NCBI GenBank assembly: GCA_043228905.1
Contig: JBHGNT010000015.1
Coordinates: forward strand, 12,400,001 to 12,464,000
DNA from: Azolla caroliniana
Lineage: Eukaryota > Polypodiophyta
DNA: 64,000 bases
Direction of reading: 5' to 3'
The position numbers and the translations under genes were made by a program. How positions within the stretch are numbered: position 1 is the stretch's first letter; every line of letters begins with the position of its first letter. Shown here piece after piece: positions 38,201 to 50,373 of this stretch. The notes under the pieces were generated by a model. That model was not told where the DNA came from and did no database searches. It worked only from the letters and a program-made list of their open reading frames with translations.

Positions 38201-39403
38201 AATTATAAATTTCCTAACCTCATATATATGTAAGGTATAAATACGTGCTTAGAATGATTTTTTATGTGATTAAGAGCCTCAACTTTAAGGAGTTACCTTA
38301 ACAATCATTGTTTTCTAACTTCTAGTAAATAGAAGCATATTTAGAATTATCTTCCTTATTAATATCCTTGATGGTAGTGCATAGAAGGCCTTTTTCTATT
38401 GCAAATGTTTTCAACGAACATTGTTTGTACAAAATCATGAGCATATGTTCATAGGAAAATAGTCACTACATTGTTTTGACCTTCATTTAATGTTGTTCGC
38501 GTACTAGCAAAGTCATATTTTAGGGCGAGATGGTGATGGATGCAAGATGCATTAATTGTTCAAGTTTTTCCAACTCTATTCATACCACCAAGCATGTACA
38601 CATGTTTGAAGTTTGTAACGACCACCAACATGTTATAATATTTCTTTAAGCACTTGAAAATATGATGGCACTTAGCTTACATGCTTGATGAATTTAATAG
38701 CTCCCTTAGTTGCACTAGAGTCAAGGGGCCTGATGAGTCTTTTTGTTGACATGATCATGTGTAACACACATTTTGACTACCCAATGTTATTGAATGTCCA
38801 CAATCAATGTGGGCAACTATAATAAAGTGAATTGTAACCGTGACCCATGAAAATGTTTAGTTAGCAAACTTGATTGCGATACCATGGAGATGCAAGTATA
38901 TGTGTGATGGATTCCCTATGCGACACGAAGTAGTGGAAAGTTTGAAGACACATTCTTGACAAAACACAAATACGTGTCCTCAAGGATCTTTATGGCAACT
39001 TTTTGAGTTTTCTACTCGAGGATATTTGAATGGAACCTAATGAAATCATGGTGTTGGTTTATTACCAACTTCTGGGAATATGTACATTCCAAAGGCAAAT
39101 TGCATGTCATCATATGGTCTATTTTAACATGTAGATCTTTTTTTTTTTCCAAAAAAACATGTAGATCTTTTAGTGAGTCTAATAGACATCAAGCACAAAT
39201 ATATGGATGATGTAGATAGCTTTATGAGAAACCTTGAGGTTCAAATATAAATTATGGGACCAAAGTGAAATATTTTATAATGATTTGTTTTTTAGAGATA
39301 AACATATAAATTTTGCTTTTTGTGAGGGTGCATTACGGTGATTGATAGAAAGGTACGTAGGAGAAGGTCTTGGTTGAAAATTCGAGCAAAACAAGCTTGA
39401 AAC
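35204..39403. other. intergenic, nothing recognised
   Basis: It includes the PP2A 3' UTR, whose end I cannot fix, then AT-rich sequence. The short frames seen here (for example 35456-35689, 36876-37151 minus, 37840-38067) carry no motif and look random. No terminal-repeat structure was found. Confidence 0.5.
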
Positions 39404-39405
39404 AA

Positions 39406-39451
<46 letters not shown>
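39404..39451. repeat. (GT)n(GA)n compound microsatellite
   Basis: GT units directly followed by about 12 GA units, just upstream of the LINE-A ORF1 leader. Confidence 0.95.
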
Positions 39452-39452
<1 letters not shown>

Positions 39453-39671
39453 CGCAAGAGTGGAGAGGGGAAGAAAAAGAGAAATTGTTTTTATTGCTGC
39501 GCTCTCTATCGGTAACGGAATCGAGCATAAAGACATGCGTTGGAAAGCCCTCGATTAGAGCTTCGTAAGAGATATAGCAAGTTAAATTTGGTGATCTGTG
39601 CGAGAAGCAGAGATTAAAATAAGGAATCTCGTGTTGTTGGCATCCACATACTCAACACACATTGTGGGTCT

Positions 39672-40937
39672 TTGATTGTATCCATAATCTTCGACCTCTT
39701 CAATCGGGTGAGTTCCGGTTGTCTTTCTTGTTCATGGAAAATTGTTTTTATCCCGGATCACTATCACATCAAGAATAATGGATATAAACATGAATTCCTC
39801 TCAAATTGTGGGGGACATCGCGATATGGAAACCATTGATCCAAAAAAGAGTAATGTAATGGTTGAATGTAATCGTGAAAGGGAAGACATTGGAAGCTTTA
39901 AGAGGTTTAAGGGCATTGAGGAAATTAATGAGAAAAAAGCGATATATGCTGAAGTAATACATGTAGACGAGGTTGACAAGGATAATTGTGATTGGGATAC
40001 TTTATGGGGAATTGCCAATACCTTATTGTCTGATATTTTGGAAGAAAATGAAAATGCAACAAAAGAATGCAATGATGAGGATGTTGATGCTAAGGTAGTG
40101 TTACAATCTTTTGATGTATTCTATGATCGTGCAATTATATTGTTTTTTACTGGGAAACTCCCATACATTAATTGGATTAAACAATGGTTGAACACAATCG
40201 TGTCACCAAATTGTGTTGAAAATATATATGTAGGACCACGAGGGTTTTATGATGTAGTGTTTCGTTCACCGAAACATCGAAGTGCACTGTTGGCTAAAGT
40301 TCTAGTGTTTTTTGATAAACGATTGGTGCATGTAATGCAATGGTCCCCTATTGTGGACTATCATGCTTTGTTAAAACAAGAATGCCTTGTTTGTGTAACA
40401 GTGGATTGTAAGCATGCTCTTTTATGGCCACTTTTACCAGAGTTGATGAGTCAAATGGGTAAAGTGTTGGTATCTCCACATGCAAATGCTACAAATAAGT
40501 GCAAATTTTGTGTGTTATGGGATACAAGTCGTAAGAGGCCAGGATGGGTGCGTATGAACACACCTGGTATGAAAAGACTTTGTTTTAAATTGAAGTGGGA
40601 GGCATTTGCCGGTCATTGTTTTGGATGTGGTGAATGGGGTCACTTTATGGCGGAATGCCATCGTCATTGTCCTTCAACTATAGAGGTTCCTAATGAAGGG
40701 AATGCTAAGGAAGGAGTTGGGAGAGATGTTGGTGTGTCAGATATGGTGGTTGTTATGGATGAAGGAACATCATCTAGAGCAGGTTATAAAGAGGTTTCAC
40801 TTCAAGGTTTGGGCCCTAAGAATAAGGGAACTCAATCTATGGATATGGAAAAACAAAATTTGGTGGTTATAGATAGGGGGGGGAAACCGTTGGATAGAGC
40901 TAGTAATGATGTTGTTGTTGAAAAGGATTGGCATTAG
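39672..40937 (+). CDS. LINE-A ORF1 protein, zinc-knuckle RNA-binding
   Basis: An open frame of 421 codons ending in TAG at 40935-40937. The likely translation start may be the second part, METIDPKK at residue 52 (39825), because the first 51 residues look like leader. Residues about 130-290 resemble the DUF4283 domain common in plant LINE ORF1 and zinc-knuckle proteins (LFFTGKLPYINWIKQWLNTI, GPRGFYDVVFRSPKHR). A CCHC knuckle CFGCGEWGHFMAEC lies at about residues 316-329. The remaining C-terminus is acidic and low in conservation. ORF1 would bind element RNA for retrotransposition. Being open while ORF2 is dead, it may simply have decayed more slowly. Family call is by motif. Confidence 0.7.
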   Translation: MIVSIIFDLFNRVSSGCLSCSWKIVFIPDHYHIKNNGYKHEFLSNCGGHRDMETIDPKKSNVMVECNREREDIGSFKRFKGIEEINEKKAIYAEVIHVDEVDKDNCDWDTLWGIANTLLSDILEENENATKECNDEDVDAKVVLQSFDVFYDRAIILFFTGKLPYINWIKQWLNTIVSPNCVENIYVGPRGFYDVVFRSPKHRSALLAKVLVFFDKRLVHVMQWSPIVDYHALLKQECLVCVTVDCKHALLWPLLPELMSQMGKVLVSPHANATNKCKFCVLWDTSRKRPGWVRMNTPGMKRLCFKLKWEAFAGHCFGCGEWGHFMAECHRHCPSTIEVPNEGNAKEGVGRDVGVSDMVVVMDEGTSSRAGYKEVSLQGLGPKNKGTQSMDMEKQNLVVIDRGGKPLDRASNDVVVEKDWH

Positions 40938-41301
40938 GTTAAGGGCAAGTTGAAGGGCAAATCAATGAATATGCAACGTAATAGTTTGCCCACTACTCGT
41001 GAGACTACTTGGAAAAGTAATTCAGGAACTAGGGAGGGTCCTCGAAAAGTTCCTTGGCAAAGATAATTTAGGGTTAAGGGATTACCCCTTCACCTTCAAT
41101 TTGATTCATTGGGACGAGTTGTAAATTCATCGAATTCTCGAGGTTTTTGTCAAGCGGGAGAATCTAAACAAAAGAGTTCGATAGACAACTCTAAGGATGT
41201 GGTGCATGAAAATCCATATGCAACATTGGAACATGCTTTGACTAGTTTCATGACATCGGTTGCTCTAAAGGAGCAAGTGTACCCATAACATTGTTGACTG
41301 T

Positions 41302-44300
41302 ATGAAAGTGGTAACATGGAATGTGAGAGGGGCATGTTCTCCTCATAAGAAGTATATATTATGGCAAAATTTATTAAGTAAAGAATGGGATGTATTATGT
41401 GCAGTTGAGCATAAGTGTCATGAGTTAGCAGGATGGATATTCATCATTCTATGCAGGACATCTTAATAATCATTATTCAGGTGTGGTATTAATCGTGCAG
41501 GATAAGTATTTTCCTCAGGTGGTGCATAATGATCCTTATGGTCGGTTTTTGGTTCTAGAAATCACTTTTTTTGGCGAGGTTGTGTGGGTGGTTGGGATTT
41601 ATGCCCCTAACCAAGCAACTCAACGTATTGCATTATGGGGCTCACTCCGTCACGTCCAGGATTACTTATGGGTGATTTTAACATGTGTGTTGATGCATCT
41701 CAATCTACGTTTGAACATTCAATCATGGATGATCCTGAGCAACTTGCTTGGGATTCATTGGCTATGGAGGTTTTGAAGTTGGATGTTTGGACATGGTTGC
41801 ATGGGAATGATCCAGGTTTTACTTTCCAATCCGCTCAACATAGACAAACATGGAGTCGGTTAGATAGAATGTATGTGATGCACAATGATTCTTTTTTATC
41901 GACATCACTTTGTATGACAGTTTTACAAGATGTAGGAACTTCATATCACTTTCCTATTTGTTTGGAGATTTGTGGTCATGCAATTGACATGTATAAATCC
42001 TTACTTGGAAAGCCTCCATTATGCTTTAACTCTTCTCTTTTGCTTCAACCTCACTTTGATTCTCTCATGGAGCAAATTTTGGTAAATTTTTCACAAGAAG
42101 TGAATCTTAAAGGAGTTAAAGCATGGGATATCACATTACGAAATATTAAGATTGTTCATCGTATGTATGGAGTAACTAATGCTCAACGAAGAAGAGGTCT
42201 TCTTCTAAAATTCTCACAAGTTCTCTCTAGGTGCAATGCATTATTGATACGTGCACCTTTAGATGAGGAGGTTTTGGATATCCAAAGTCAATTGCATGTT
42301 ATTACTTCTCAGTTGCAATTCCAAAGTTATCATTATGTGAAGATGCAACAATTGAGGGATGGGCTCATAGATAATCAATGCCAATCCCATTTGTTTTTCC
42401 AAGCGTTACATCCTACTTATTACTCGATCTAATGTGGTACATGTGAATCAAGGTGATGAATGGATAGTGGATCCTACTAAAATAATTGGCATATGTGTTC
42501 ATTACTTTAGGAGTTGATTGGCCTACAATTGTTAATGACAAATGAGGTGAGTAGAGCACGCCATGAGTTTTATGATTTGGTTGGATGTATTGTGCATGAC
42601 CTCATTAGTCATGAATAGGATGTAGATTTCACTGAGGATGAGGTGGACACAGTTTTAAGGCATCTTCCTAGTGGTAAGAGCTCTGGTTGGGATATTCACA
42701 CATTTAAAAAAATTTAAGTGATATTCACACATTTTAAAGGGGCCCTTAACTTTGATGTTTCAACATTCTTGGGATTCTAGTCGTATGCCACAAGCTTGGA
42801 AGGTTGGTCTAATTAAATTAGTTCCAAAGGTGGCATCTCCAGAGTCATTTCATCAATGGAGACCTATTTCTTTGATGGGGGAGTTGTATAAGATATTTAC
42901 AAAGGTCTTGGCAAATAGATTACAAAAGTATTTGTCAAAGTTGATACATCTCGCCCAATATGGTTTTATTGTAGGTAGGAATATATTGCACAATGTGTTG
43001 AATGTTCAAATGGCCATGGATTATGCTCGAAACACTCATCAAGTATTGATTATGGTGCAATTAGATTTGGAGAAAGCTTATAATCATGTTAATTGGTCCT
43101 TTGTTTCTGGGTTAATGCATACAATGGGCTTTGGACCTCGTATGTCTCGCCTCATCTTTTTATTAGGACAAGATGTAGTGTCTCGAGTCATGCTTAATGG
43201 AGGAGTTACATAAGATATTGCCCTTACAAGATCCGTTCGTCAAGGATGCCCTATTAGACTGTTGTTGTTTGCTATTGTTACTCATCCCTTGTTAGTGATG
43301 TTATCAAGGCTTGCAACAAATGGTGATATTGTGGGTCTACACCTTCTATTTGGAGGGCAACTAGTTGCACAAGCTTTGGCTGATGATTCTTTTATGTTTC
43401 TACAAGCCTCACAAGAGAATCTTGAGAAGGGGATGCTTGTATGGAACCAATTTGCATTGGCTTCCGAATTACATATTAATTGGAGGAAGTTTAGTCTCAT
43501 ATCATGTACTGAAAGGGATTTGGAATGTTTAGGATGACAAGGATCCGTGGTGAAGAAAGGCTCTAAGTTCATGTATTGGAAATCACAATCTTGGCCATTT
43601 CATGGACGTTTGAAGGTTGTACAATGTATTATGGAACCTATGTTATTATATTACTTACCATTGCTGCTGTGGACAAAGAAGGTTTTGCATTCTATTTTGC
43701 AACCTCTTCAATATTTGTTGTGGAAGAAAAGGGATAATATGGGAATCACTTGGGTTGCATGGAATCATCTAGCAACTCTTAAGCGCTTGGGGGGAGCTGG
43801 AGTATTGAACTTATCTAAGCATATGATGGCTCATAGATTTTCATTATTACAAGAAATGTGTTCAAACTCACAACCATGGATATCTATTGTTCAATATTTC
43901 ATTGAGAACAAGGGTTTAACACATGGGAGGACAACAATTAAGGCTTCATGGTGGCAATTACTAAATGGATGTATTTCACTTAGGATTCTGGGCTCTACAT
44001 GTGTTCAACGCTTGGTTACCTCATGGCAAGAAGCACTCTTGTTATGTGTATGGAAATGATAATCTAGTAGAGAGCATTGTAATTCTTTGCAAAAAGAGTT
44101 ACTTGTGTCTTCTCGGTTATTATGTTGGCCAGGAAAGGAGAGATTACGCGCTGAATTTAATCGTTTGTTTCGTTTGGAGGTCAAAGAGGTGGGAGATATA
44201 GTTGAGGCTCCATCTCAAAGAATTTTGGAGTTTGTTGAAGCACGACAATTATTACGCATTCCGCCTAATTATGGGTTTACTTGGCAACAACTACAAAATA

Positions 44301-44720
44301 TTCCATTGATGCAAGGTCCCTTACCTCTACAAACAGGAGAACAACCGTGGATTGATTGGTGTTTAAAGGGTCAAACATCGTTGTTACAAGTGACTACTAA
44401 TCTTTTGTATTTGATTGCTCTGTTGAGTCTCTTGGATGGTTATCATCTAAGGCTGAAGAAGAATGGAGATTACACAAATATGATCATGGGTGGTGGCAAA
44501 TCTTACAACGTAGTTGGCATTCTAAATTGCCACTTGTAGCAAAGGTCTTCATTTGGAAAGTTTTGATTGGACGATTGCCTTTGGGATTAGCTCTAAAGCG
44601 TCGTGGACTAGCAACGGGTAATTGCTTTTTTTGCATTGTTCAAATGGAAGATAGTACTCATCGATTTATACAATGACCGATTGCTTCTCAGATTTGGAGT
44701 TACATTTCTCAAATTTGGCA
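41302..44720 (+). pseudogene. LINE-A ORF2 (endonuclease and reverse transcriptase), broken
   Basis: Starts MKVVTWNVRGACSPHKKYIL at 41302, the APE endonuclease N-terminus (Asn in WNVRG). A deletion and frameshift follow near 41440, then VVWVVGIYAPN (about 41580) and LLMGDFNMCVDASQS (about 41663-41705). SRLDRMYV comes next (41851-41875), and the terminal SDHxPI reads SYHFPI, so the catalytic Asp is lost. RT: WRPISLMGELYKIFTKVLAN, QYGFIVGRNILHNVL and LDLEKAYNHVNW (42752-43100), with RQGCP at 43237-43252. ADDSFMF at about 43382-43400 takes the place of the usual YADD. The C-terminal CFFC...HRFIQ.PIA..IW region (about 44619-44700) has a stop where the last Cys should be. Needs at least three frames. 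Confidence 0.85.
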
Positions 44721-45148
44721 AGTTTTATCACGGTGTTATTTGACACCTAGACAGTGGGTGTTTACACAATTTACAAAGGTGGACCCACAATCAGAGATGG
44801 AGATTGTTTTTTTCTATTTTTGAGATATTGGGGATTGCGCCATAATTGGAATATACGCAACGCTTTTGTATTCGATGGTAGACATGGAGTGAAAGCATAT
44901 CTATGAAAGTTGAAGGGAGTACTAATGTGACAATTTTCTTTATTGGAGCAAGTGGAAATCCTTTCCTCGGTGGAATGTTTGTCTTGCCTATAGGCAATTC
45001 AACATGTTCCATTACCCATGTAGTGTACTGTAGTTAGTGGGTGACCATACTTCATGGTCACACCCATTGTAAGTAGTGTTTTTTACACACATTTATTAAT
45101 ATAATTGTGTGTTTGCACCAAAAGAGAGAGAGAGAGAGAGAGAGAGAA

Positions 45149-45822
45149 TACACAAATCTGATCATGGGTGGTGGTAGATCTTACAACATAATTGACATTC
45201 TAAATTGTCACTTGTAGCAAAGGTCTCCATTTAGAGAGTTTTGATTGGAGGATTGCCTTTGGGATTAGCTGTAAAGTATTGTGGACTAGCAATGGGTAAT
45301 TGCTTTTTTTGCACTCTTCAAATGGAAGATAATACTCATCGATTTATACAATGTCCAATTGCTTGTCAGATTTGGAGTTACATTTCTCAAATTTGGCAAG
45401 TTTTATCACGGTGTTATTTGACACCTAGACGATGGGTGTTTGCACAATTTACACAGGTTGACCCAAAATTAGAGATGGAGATCGTTTTTCTATTTCTAAG
45501 ATATTAGGGATTGTGTCATAATTGGAACATGCACAACACTTTTGTATTCAATGGTAGACATGGAGTGAAAACATATCTATGAAAGTTGAAGGGAGTACTA
45601 ATGTGACAATTTTCTTTATTGGAGCAAGTGGAAATTCTTTCCTCGGTGGAGTTTTCGTCTTGTCTATTGGCAATTCAACATGTTCCACTACCCATGTAGT
45701 GTAGTTAGTGGGTGGCCATACTCCATTGTCACACCCATTGTAAGTAGTGTTTTTTACACACATTTATTAATATAATTGTGTGTTTTCACCAGAGAGAGAG
45801 AAAGAGAGAAGGAAAGAAAGAT
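45149..45822 (+). mobile_element. LINE-A 3'-end copy, head-to-tail with copy 1
   Basis: Sequence from TACACAAAT at 45149 repeats 44471-45147 at an offset of 678 bases with scattered differences. It includes the zinc-binding region (CFFCTLQMEDNTHRFIQCPI, about 45304-45362, with all three Cys and the His), the 3' UTR and a GA-rich end (45793-45822). It begins immediately after the (GA)n of copy 1. It could be a separate 5'-truncated insertion or a tandem duplication. Confidence 0.85.
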
Positions 45823-45837
45823 ATATGTACATCTTCT

Positions 45838-46550
45838 TAAGGCCAAAATTGGCCCATGAGACAGTTGGTTTACAACAAAATGGGTGTTTATCCAATCATC
45901 AAAACTAAAATAAAATAAAGTAAAAATAGAACTTAAACTAAAAGAGTTCTAGTAGTGTACAAAACGTGGCATACTCGATAAAAGGAAGTGACTTTGCACT
46001 AAGCCTAATTTCATTTCCACCCAAGCCTCTCGAAAAGAAGTGGGAGGTCAAAAGGTTTTGGTGTGGGTGTGACCCATGGTCTCAGTGTATAGAGTACCCC
46101 AGCCATGGCCTCTAGGCAGTGTAGCTCACGTTCCCTTCTTTTTTTTTTTGCTTCTACACCACGTTGAGTTGCTTTGAAACCCGACATCCAAGGGTGTTTG
46201 GTTCTTCTTTGGTTTTCAGCTTCATCAAGGAAAAAGACGAGTGGTGCAGGTGTATCGACATTCGTTGTCTCCCCCTGTTCTTGAAAAACTTCATTTCTTA
46301 CATGTTGGGGAACATTAACAACATTATTGTCAGCATTTTGTAACTTATTCTCTCTGTGTTGTTTTAGCTCTAGGATGTATCTGCCTAATTTCTTTATACC
46401 TAGAGTATCTAATAGTTTGGGGAGGGTAGGAGAGGAACCAAGTATGTCTTGGTATTTTGCCCTTATCTCGGCTTAGGTGGGACACTTGCATTTAAAGTGG
46501 TACTCATCCTCTATCTCTATGTGACATAGCCTACATATCCTTTCCTCCCT
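45838..46550 (-). mobile_element. LINE-B fragment: C-terminal zinc-binding region
   Basis: Minus-strand reading from 46550 gives EERICRLCHIEIEDEYHFKC then KC (46544-46480), a C-x2-C...H-x3-C motif of the type at the end of LINE reverse transcriptases. After a shift it reads AEIRAKYQDILGSSPTLPKL (about 46470-46410). It ends with a 3' UTR containing GGCCAATTTTGGCC (about 45861-45848). The motif is the counterpart of the EYHLLFTC...REIYDDIL stretch in MENG intron 1, so both are one LINE clade, distinct from LINE-A. Confidence 0.5.
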
Positions 46551-46564
46551 GGGGGGGGGGGGGG
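46551..46564. repeat. poly-G run (14 G)
   Basis: Homopolymer of G directly next to the 5' limit of the LINE-B fragment. Confidence 0.9.
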
Positions 46565-46973
46565 CTATATTCCATTATGCCCCATGGGTGGGGTTTATAT
46601 AGTACAAGAGGTAACCGTTACAAGTAAAGAATGAGACAAGTAAGGAGTTACATTACATACCCACTTTCTCACCTTTGTACACATGCACACAAATGTGCAT
46701 ATGTTCATACACATACTCATCCTCACCCACTCATTTATATTACACATTACACACCATACACCATACACCATACACATTACACCTTAACCCTCTGATACAC
46801 CTATACGGGTAACACTGACCCTCTGTCAAAATCAAGTTGCAATAAAATCTTGTCCCCCAAGGTCTATGAGTTAGCCATGGGTTGACTTTGTAAGGAGGAG
46901 ATCAAGTTATCAGTTAGGATATGCAACTTAATTACTCACTCAATATTCTTTGATCACTCATAATACAAATCCG

Positions 46974-47011
<38 letters not shown>

Positions 47012-47492
47012 CACACACATAGAGAAACGTGTGAGAAGTATAGGTGGGGAAACGGGTCAAACAAGAAATATATAGAAGACTGAATGATAGGGTAAGGGTA
47101 TATAGGATGGATATAATACAAAAAATAAAAAGCCTTGTCGGTTCGAGTCTTGTTTGGAAGATAGAAGATCAAGTGGATGGACATATGATTGTCATTTTGC
47201 TTTGCAGTAGGTGCTCGAGGAAAAGGAGAAAAAAAAACAAAGGTGCATGCTAAATAAATAGCATTCACCATTTTTATTTGCATGAGGTGTTCCTAAGGCC
47301 TATGAATTGGAGAGGGGGGTCAAATTTTAGATCAAGGCAAAAGCACTATCGAAATTTCAATAGAGCATGGAGTAGTGAATCAAGTGGGCATTCAAGGCTG
47401 CCGATGACAAGAGGCAACAAAGCCGTCTTGTTGGTCCACTAAACCAAAACTCAAGGATATCACTCCGAAGCTTTGCCCTCAAATCTTATAGC

Positions 47493-47636
47493 TCTATTTT
47501 CATTATCTATTTCCCTTTCAAGCCACTCTGTATAACAGAGTTGAAATAATCTCACTTGTATCTACTATTTTCATTATCTATTTCCCTTTCAAGCCACTCC
47601 GTGTAACAGAGTTGAAATAATCTCACTTGTATCTAC
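47493..47636. repeat. 72-bp tandem duplication
   Basis: CTATTTTCATTATCTATTTC starts at 47493 and at 47565; the two 72-bp units differ at about two positions. Confidence 0.95.
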
Positions 47637-48819
47637 TTTATTCGTGAAATTTAGTGAAATTTATAATTTTGATATCTATATTCAATTATTTCTTGTGATT
47701 CTTCTATCTGAAACTACGTAAAGTTATGTGATTTCGGTGCTTAATTGACAAAAGACAAAACTCAGATTGCCATCTTGGAAATCTTGTCACGCCAACACGA
47801 AGATTTTCCCTTGAGGGTTGTGATGGAATTTTCGGATCATGGTTCCGACCACCGGATGAGAAGTTAGAACCTTCTCCACCTCCTCAAACCTTCACCTCTT
47901 GGAGCCTTGTCCACCTCAACCATTCTTGTCTTCCAACCTTCCCATCCTCCAACATTTGAAGGGATTAAAATAACAATATGAGTGTGTAAGCCTAATGTGC
48001 CACATAGATGTATTTGTGTAAGACAAAATTTGAACCTTGCGCCTATTAAGCTAGAAGCATTGTATTTACCAATAAAGCAATCATTATATTTTTCAATTTA
48101 TATTTACTATGAATACTTATTCAAATACCATTGAGACCAACCTTCTAGGAACAAAACCAAATATCGAGGGGTAGGATGGAGTCCGACACAATAATTCGAT
48201 TATGCAACCCATCCTTTATGGTTCAAGTCGTTGATGGTCCTACGCATGTTTCACACACACATGCATAACTTCACGACAAAACATTGTTAGAATAATTATC
48301 TTATGCTTCTTTGCCCTTTCTAACTTTTACACAAGGGTTTTTATACAAAAGGAGCTACATCAATGGATTGCCTAGTCGTAAGGGTGTCCTACTAAATTCT
48401 TCTTAGACATTTAACAAAATTACATGTCCCAAACAATTAACACCAACAAGAGATTCTCAATGGACAAGTGCATATGTTGTAGACATATGTGTGGTTCATG
48501 TGCTTTTCTTAACATTACTTTTATTCTTAAATAGAGATCATAACTATGTGCGTAATAGGTCATAATTGTTTCATCAAACATAGAGAAGTTGTGATAGGTT
48601 GGCGATTGAGTAATCAATATTGCAAACTAGAGAGATGGCTCACACCATGCCATTTTATCATGGACTTGTACTATAGTAGTAGACTCATTAGAAAAGCAAC
48701 ATGCAATAGATGCACATTTGAGCCATCAAGATTTTGAGATGGAAACTTTGGATTTGGTAGGGAGTCTATATACCTAACTAGTGGGGGGTTTCGGTGAGTA
48801 TTTGTGGCCCTTCATTGTG

Positions 48820-48893
48820 CCTGATAAGAAAGTATTTTCGCGGTTACAATCTCTAAATAGTGAAGGCAACCGCGAAAATACTTTCTTATCAGG
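48820..48893. repeat. perfect 26-bp inverted repeat, 22-nt loop
   Basis: The arm 48820-48845 is the exact reverse complement of 48868-48893; the loop is 22 nt. The core of the arms is GTATTTTCGCGGTT / AACCGCGAAAATAC. Two further pairs extend the base of the stem (48818-48819 with 48894-48895). No gene overlaps it. Confidence 0.95.
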
Positions 48894-50051
48894 CAATAAT
48901 GCTCTAATTGAGACATACAACATGTGTTCATTTAACATACAAAAGGGAGTTCTTACACCTCATGTTTATGCTCACATGTAGAGGGTATTCTAAAGGCCTT
49001 TTGGTGATGTTTTCCTCAAGAGAGGTTGAGAACCATCATTGATATGTCACATTTAGTAACATTCCAGTATTGCAATGTGGAATATATAGGAAGAATTGAT
49101 GTTGTTGTATACTTTGTGGTGAGACACAATCCACACATCATAGACCTTGGTTGGCATATTGACAAAGTTGATGCACACTCGCAAAAATCAATGTAATACC
49201 TCTAGAGGCTCTTTAAGGGATATCAAGGAAAGGAAACAAACCTTCCTTGCAAGCTAGAGTTATTCTTGTCTTTTCTTTTATTTTGTTGTGCCCTTGATGG
49301 TTTATCACACATGGTTCTTTGGAATGTTCCAATAAGTGTTTTTCATGGAATGTTTGAAAGTGGCATTACTTTGTATTTGTATTATCCTCAAATTAGGCCA
49401 TCTTGGCAATTTTGATGTATATGTTATACAATTTATATAAAACTATGTTTTAAAGATAAATATGGAGTCAATTATGTGATTGTTTAGATGATGATGGTTG
49501 TTATCATGAGTTATGAATACATCTTCAAATACAATACTCTTTTCTAGCACATAAAAAACAATCTACACACTCAATGCCCACATACACTCAAGAAGAACAA
49601 TGACACAAGACGACGAGGTCAACAATGACAGAGAGGAAGTGTAATGCACTCTAAATATTGACTAATAAATCAGCAAGAAGTCAATACAATGGTTGTAGAA
49701 TAAATGGCTTGCAAGAATTACCTCACTCAAAGACTAAACTAATCTTGGGTGAAGGGTTGCCTTCTCTACTTGCAACCACAAAATTCCTTTTGTAAGGGGT
49801 TGCACAACCCATGACTTTGTGGTTGCCAATGATAGCCAAATGTTTGAAAGAACTAAACATAAAAATGATATAATACTATTAGCATCATAAAGCCTAGATT
49901 CCAAAATGGTACGAACACACCTATCATGTTGATAAAGAGGCATGAAGTTGCCTCTCTTGCACAATAAAATACCAAAACCTTCCACTAATGGATGATCGTA
50001 ATCTGTAATAGGAGATTGCAACCTTATGCATGGAGCTTTGCCCGGAGAGGC

Positions 50052-50373
50052 TAAGTTGATGGAGGGGAATCTAGGTTGCATGATCATTTTTCGCTGAACT
50101 TTAATGTGGTTGTGTAAGGAGCTCCTATGTTCTAGTATGGGTGTGTAGGATGTGCTCTAAGTTCTAATAGACTTTAACAAAGCACAAACTTTGATGGTAG
50201 TCTTTGATAAGTTGATGGAGGGAGCCTAGACTACGTGATCTTTTTTAAGCTCGATTTTAATGTGGTTGTGTAAGTAGTTCCTATGTTCTAGTATGGACGT
50301 GTAGGGTGTGCATATGTTTTGCTAGATTGTAACAAAGCACAACCTTTGATGGTAACAATGAGCTATTAGTTTC
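50052..50373. repeat. about 157-bp tandem duplication
   Basis: AAGTTGATGGAGGG begins at about 50052 and 50209, each followed by TTTAATGTGGTTGTGTAAG, TCCTATGTTCTAGTATGG and AACAAAGCACAA.CTTTGATG. Confidence 0.85.

Larger units (their letters stand above)
39452..45147 (+). mobile_element. L1-type LINE (LINE-A) copy 1
   Basis: A plant L1-like non-LTR retrotransposon with leader, ORF1 (39672-40937), a 360-bp spacer, ORF2 (from 41302) with endonuclease, reverse transcriptase and C-terminal zinc-binding region, and a 3' UTR that ends in (GA)n (45123-45147) rather than poly-A. The 5' boundary is uncertain; I place it after the GA tract at 39451. ORF1 is open, ORF2 is broken by frameshifts and stops, so this copy is not autonomous. 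Confidence 0.85.
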
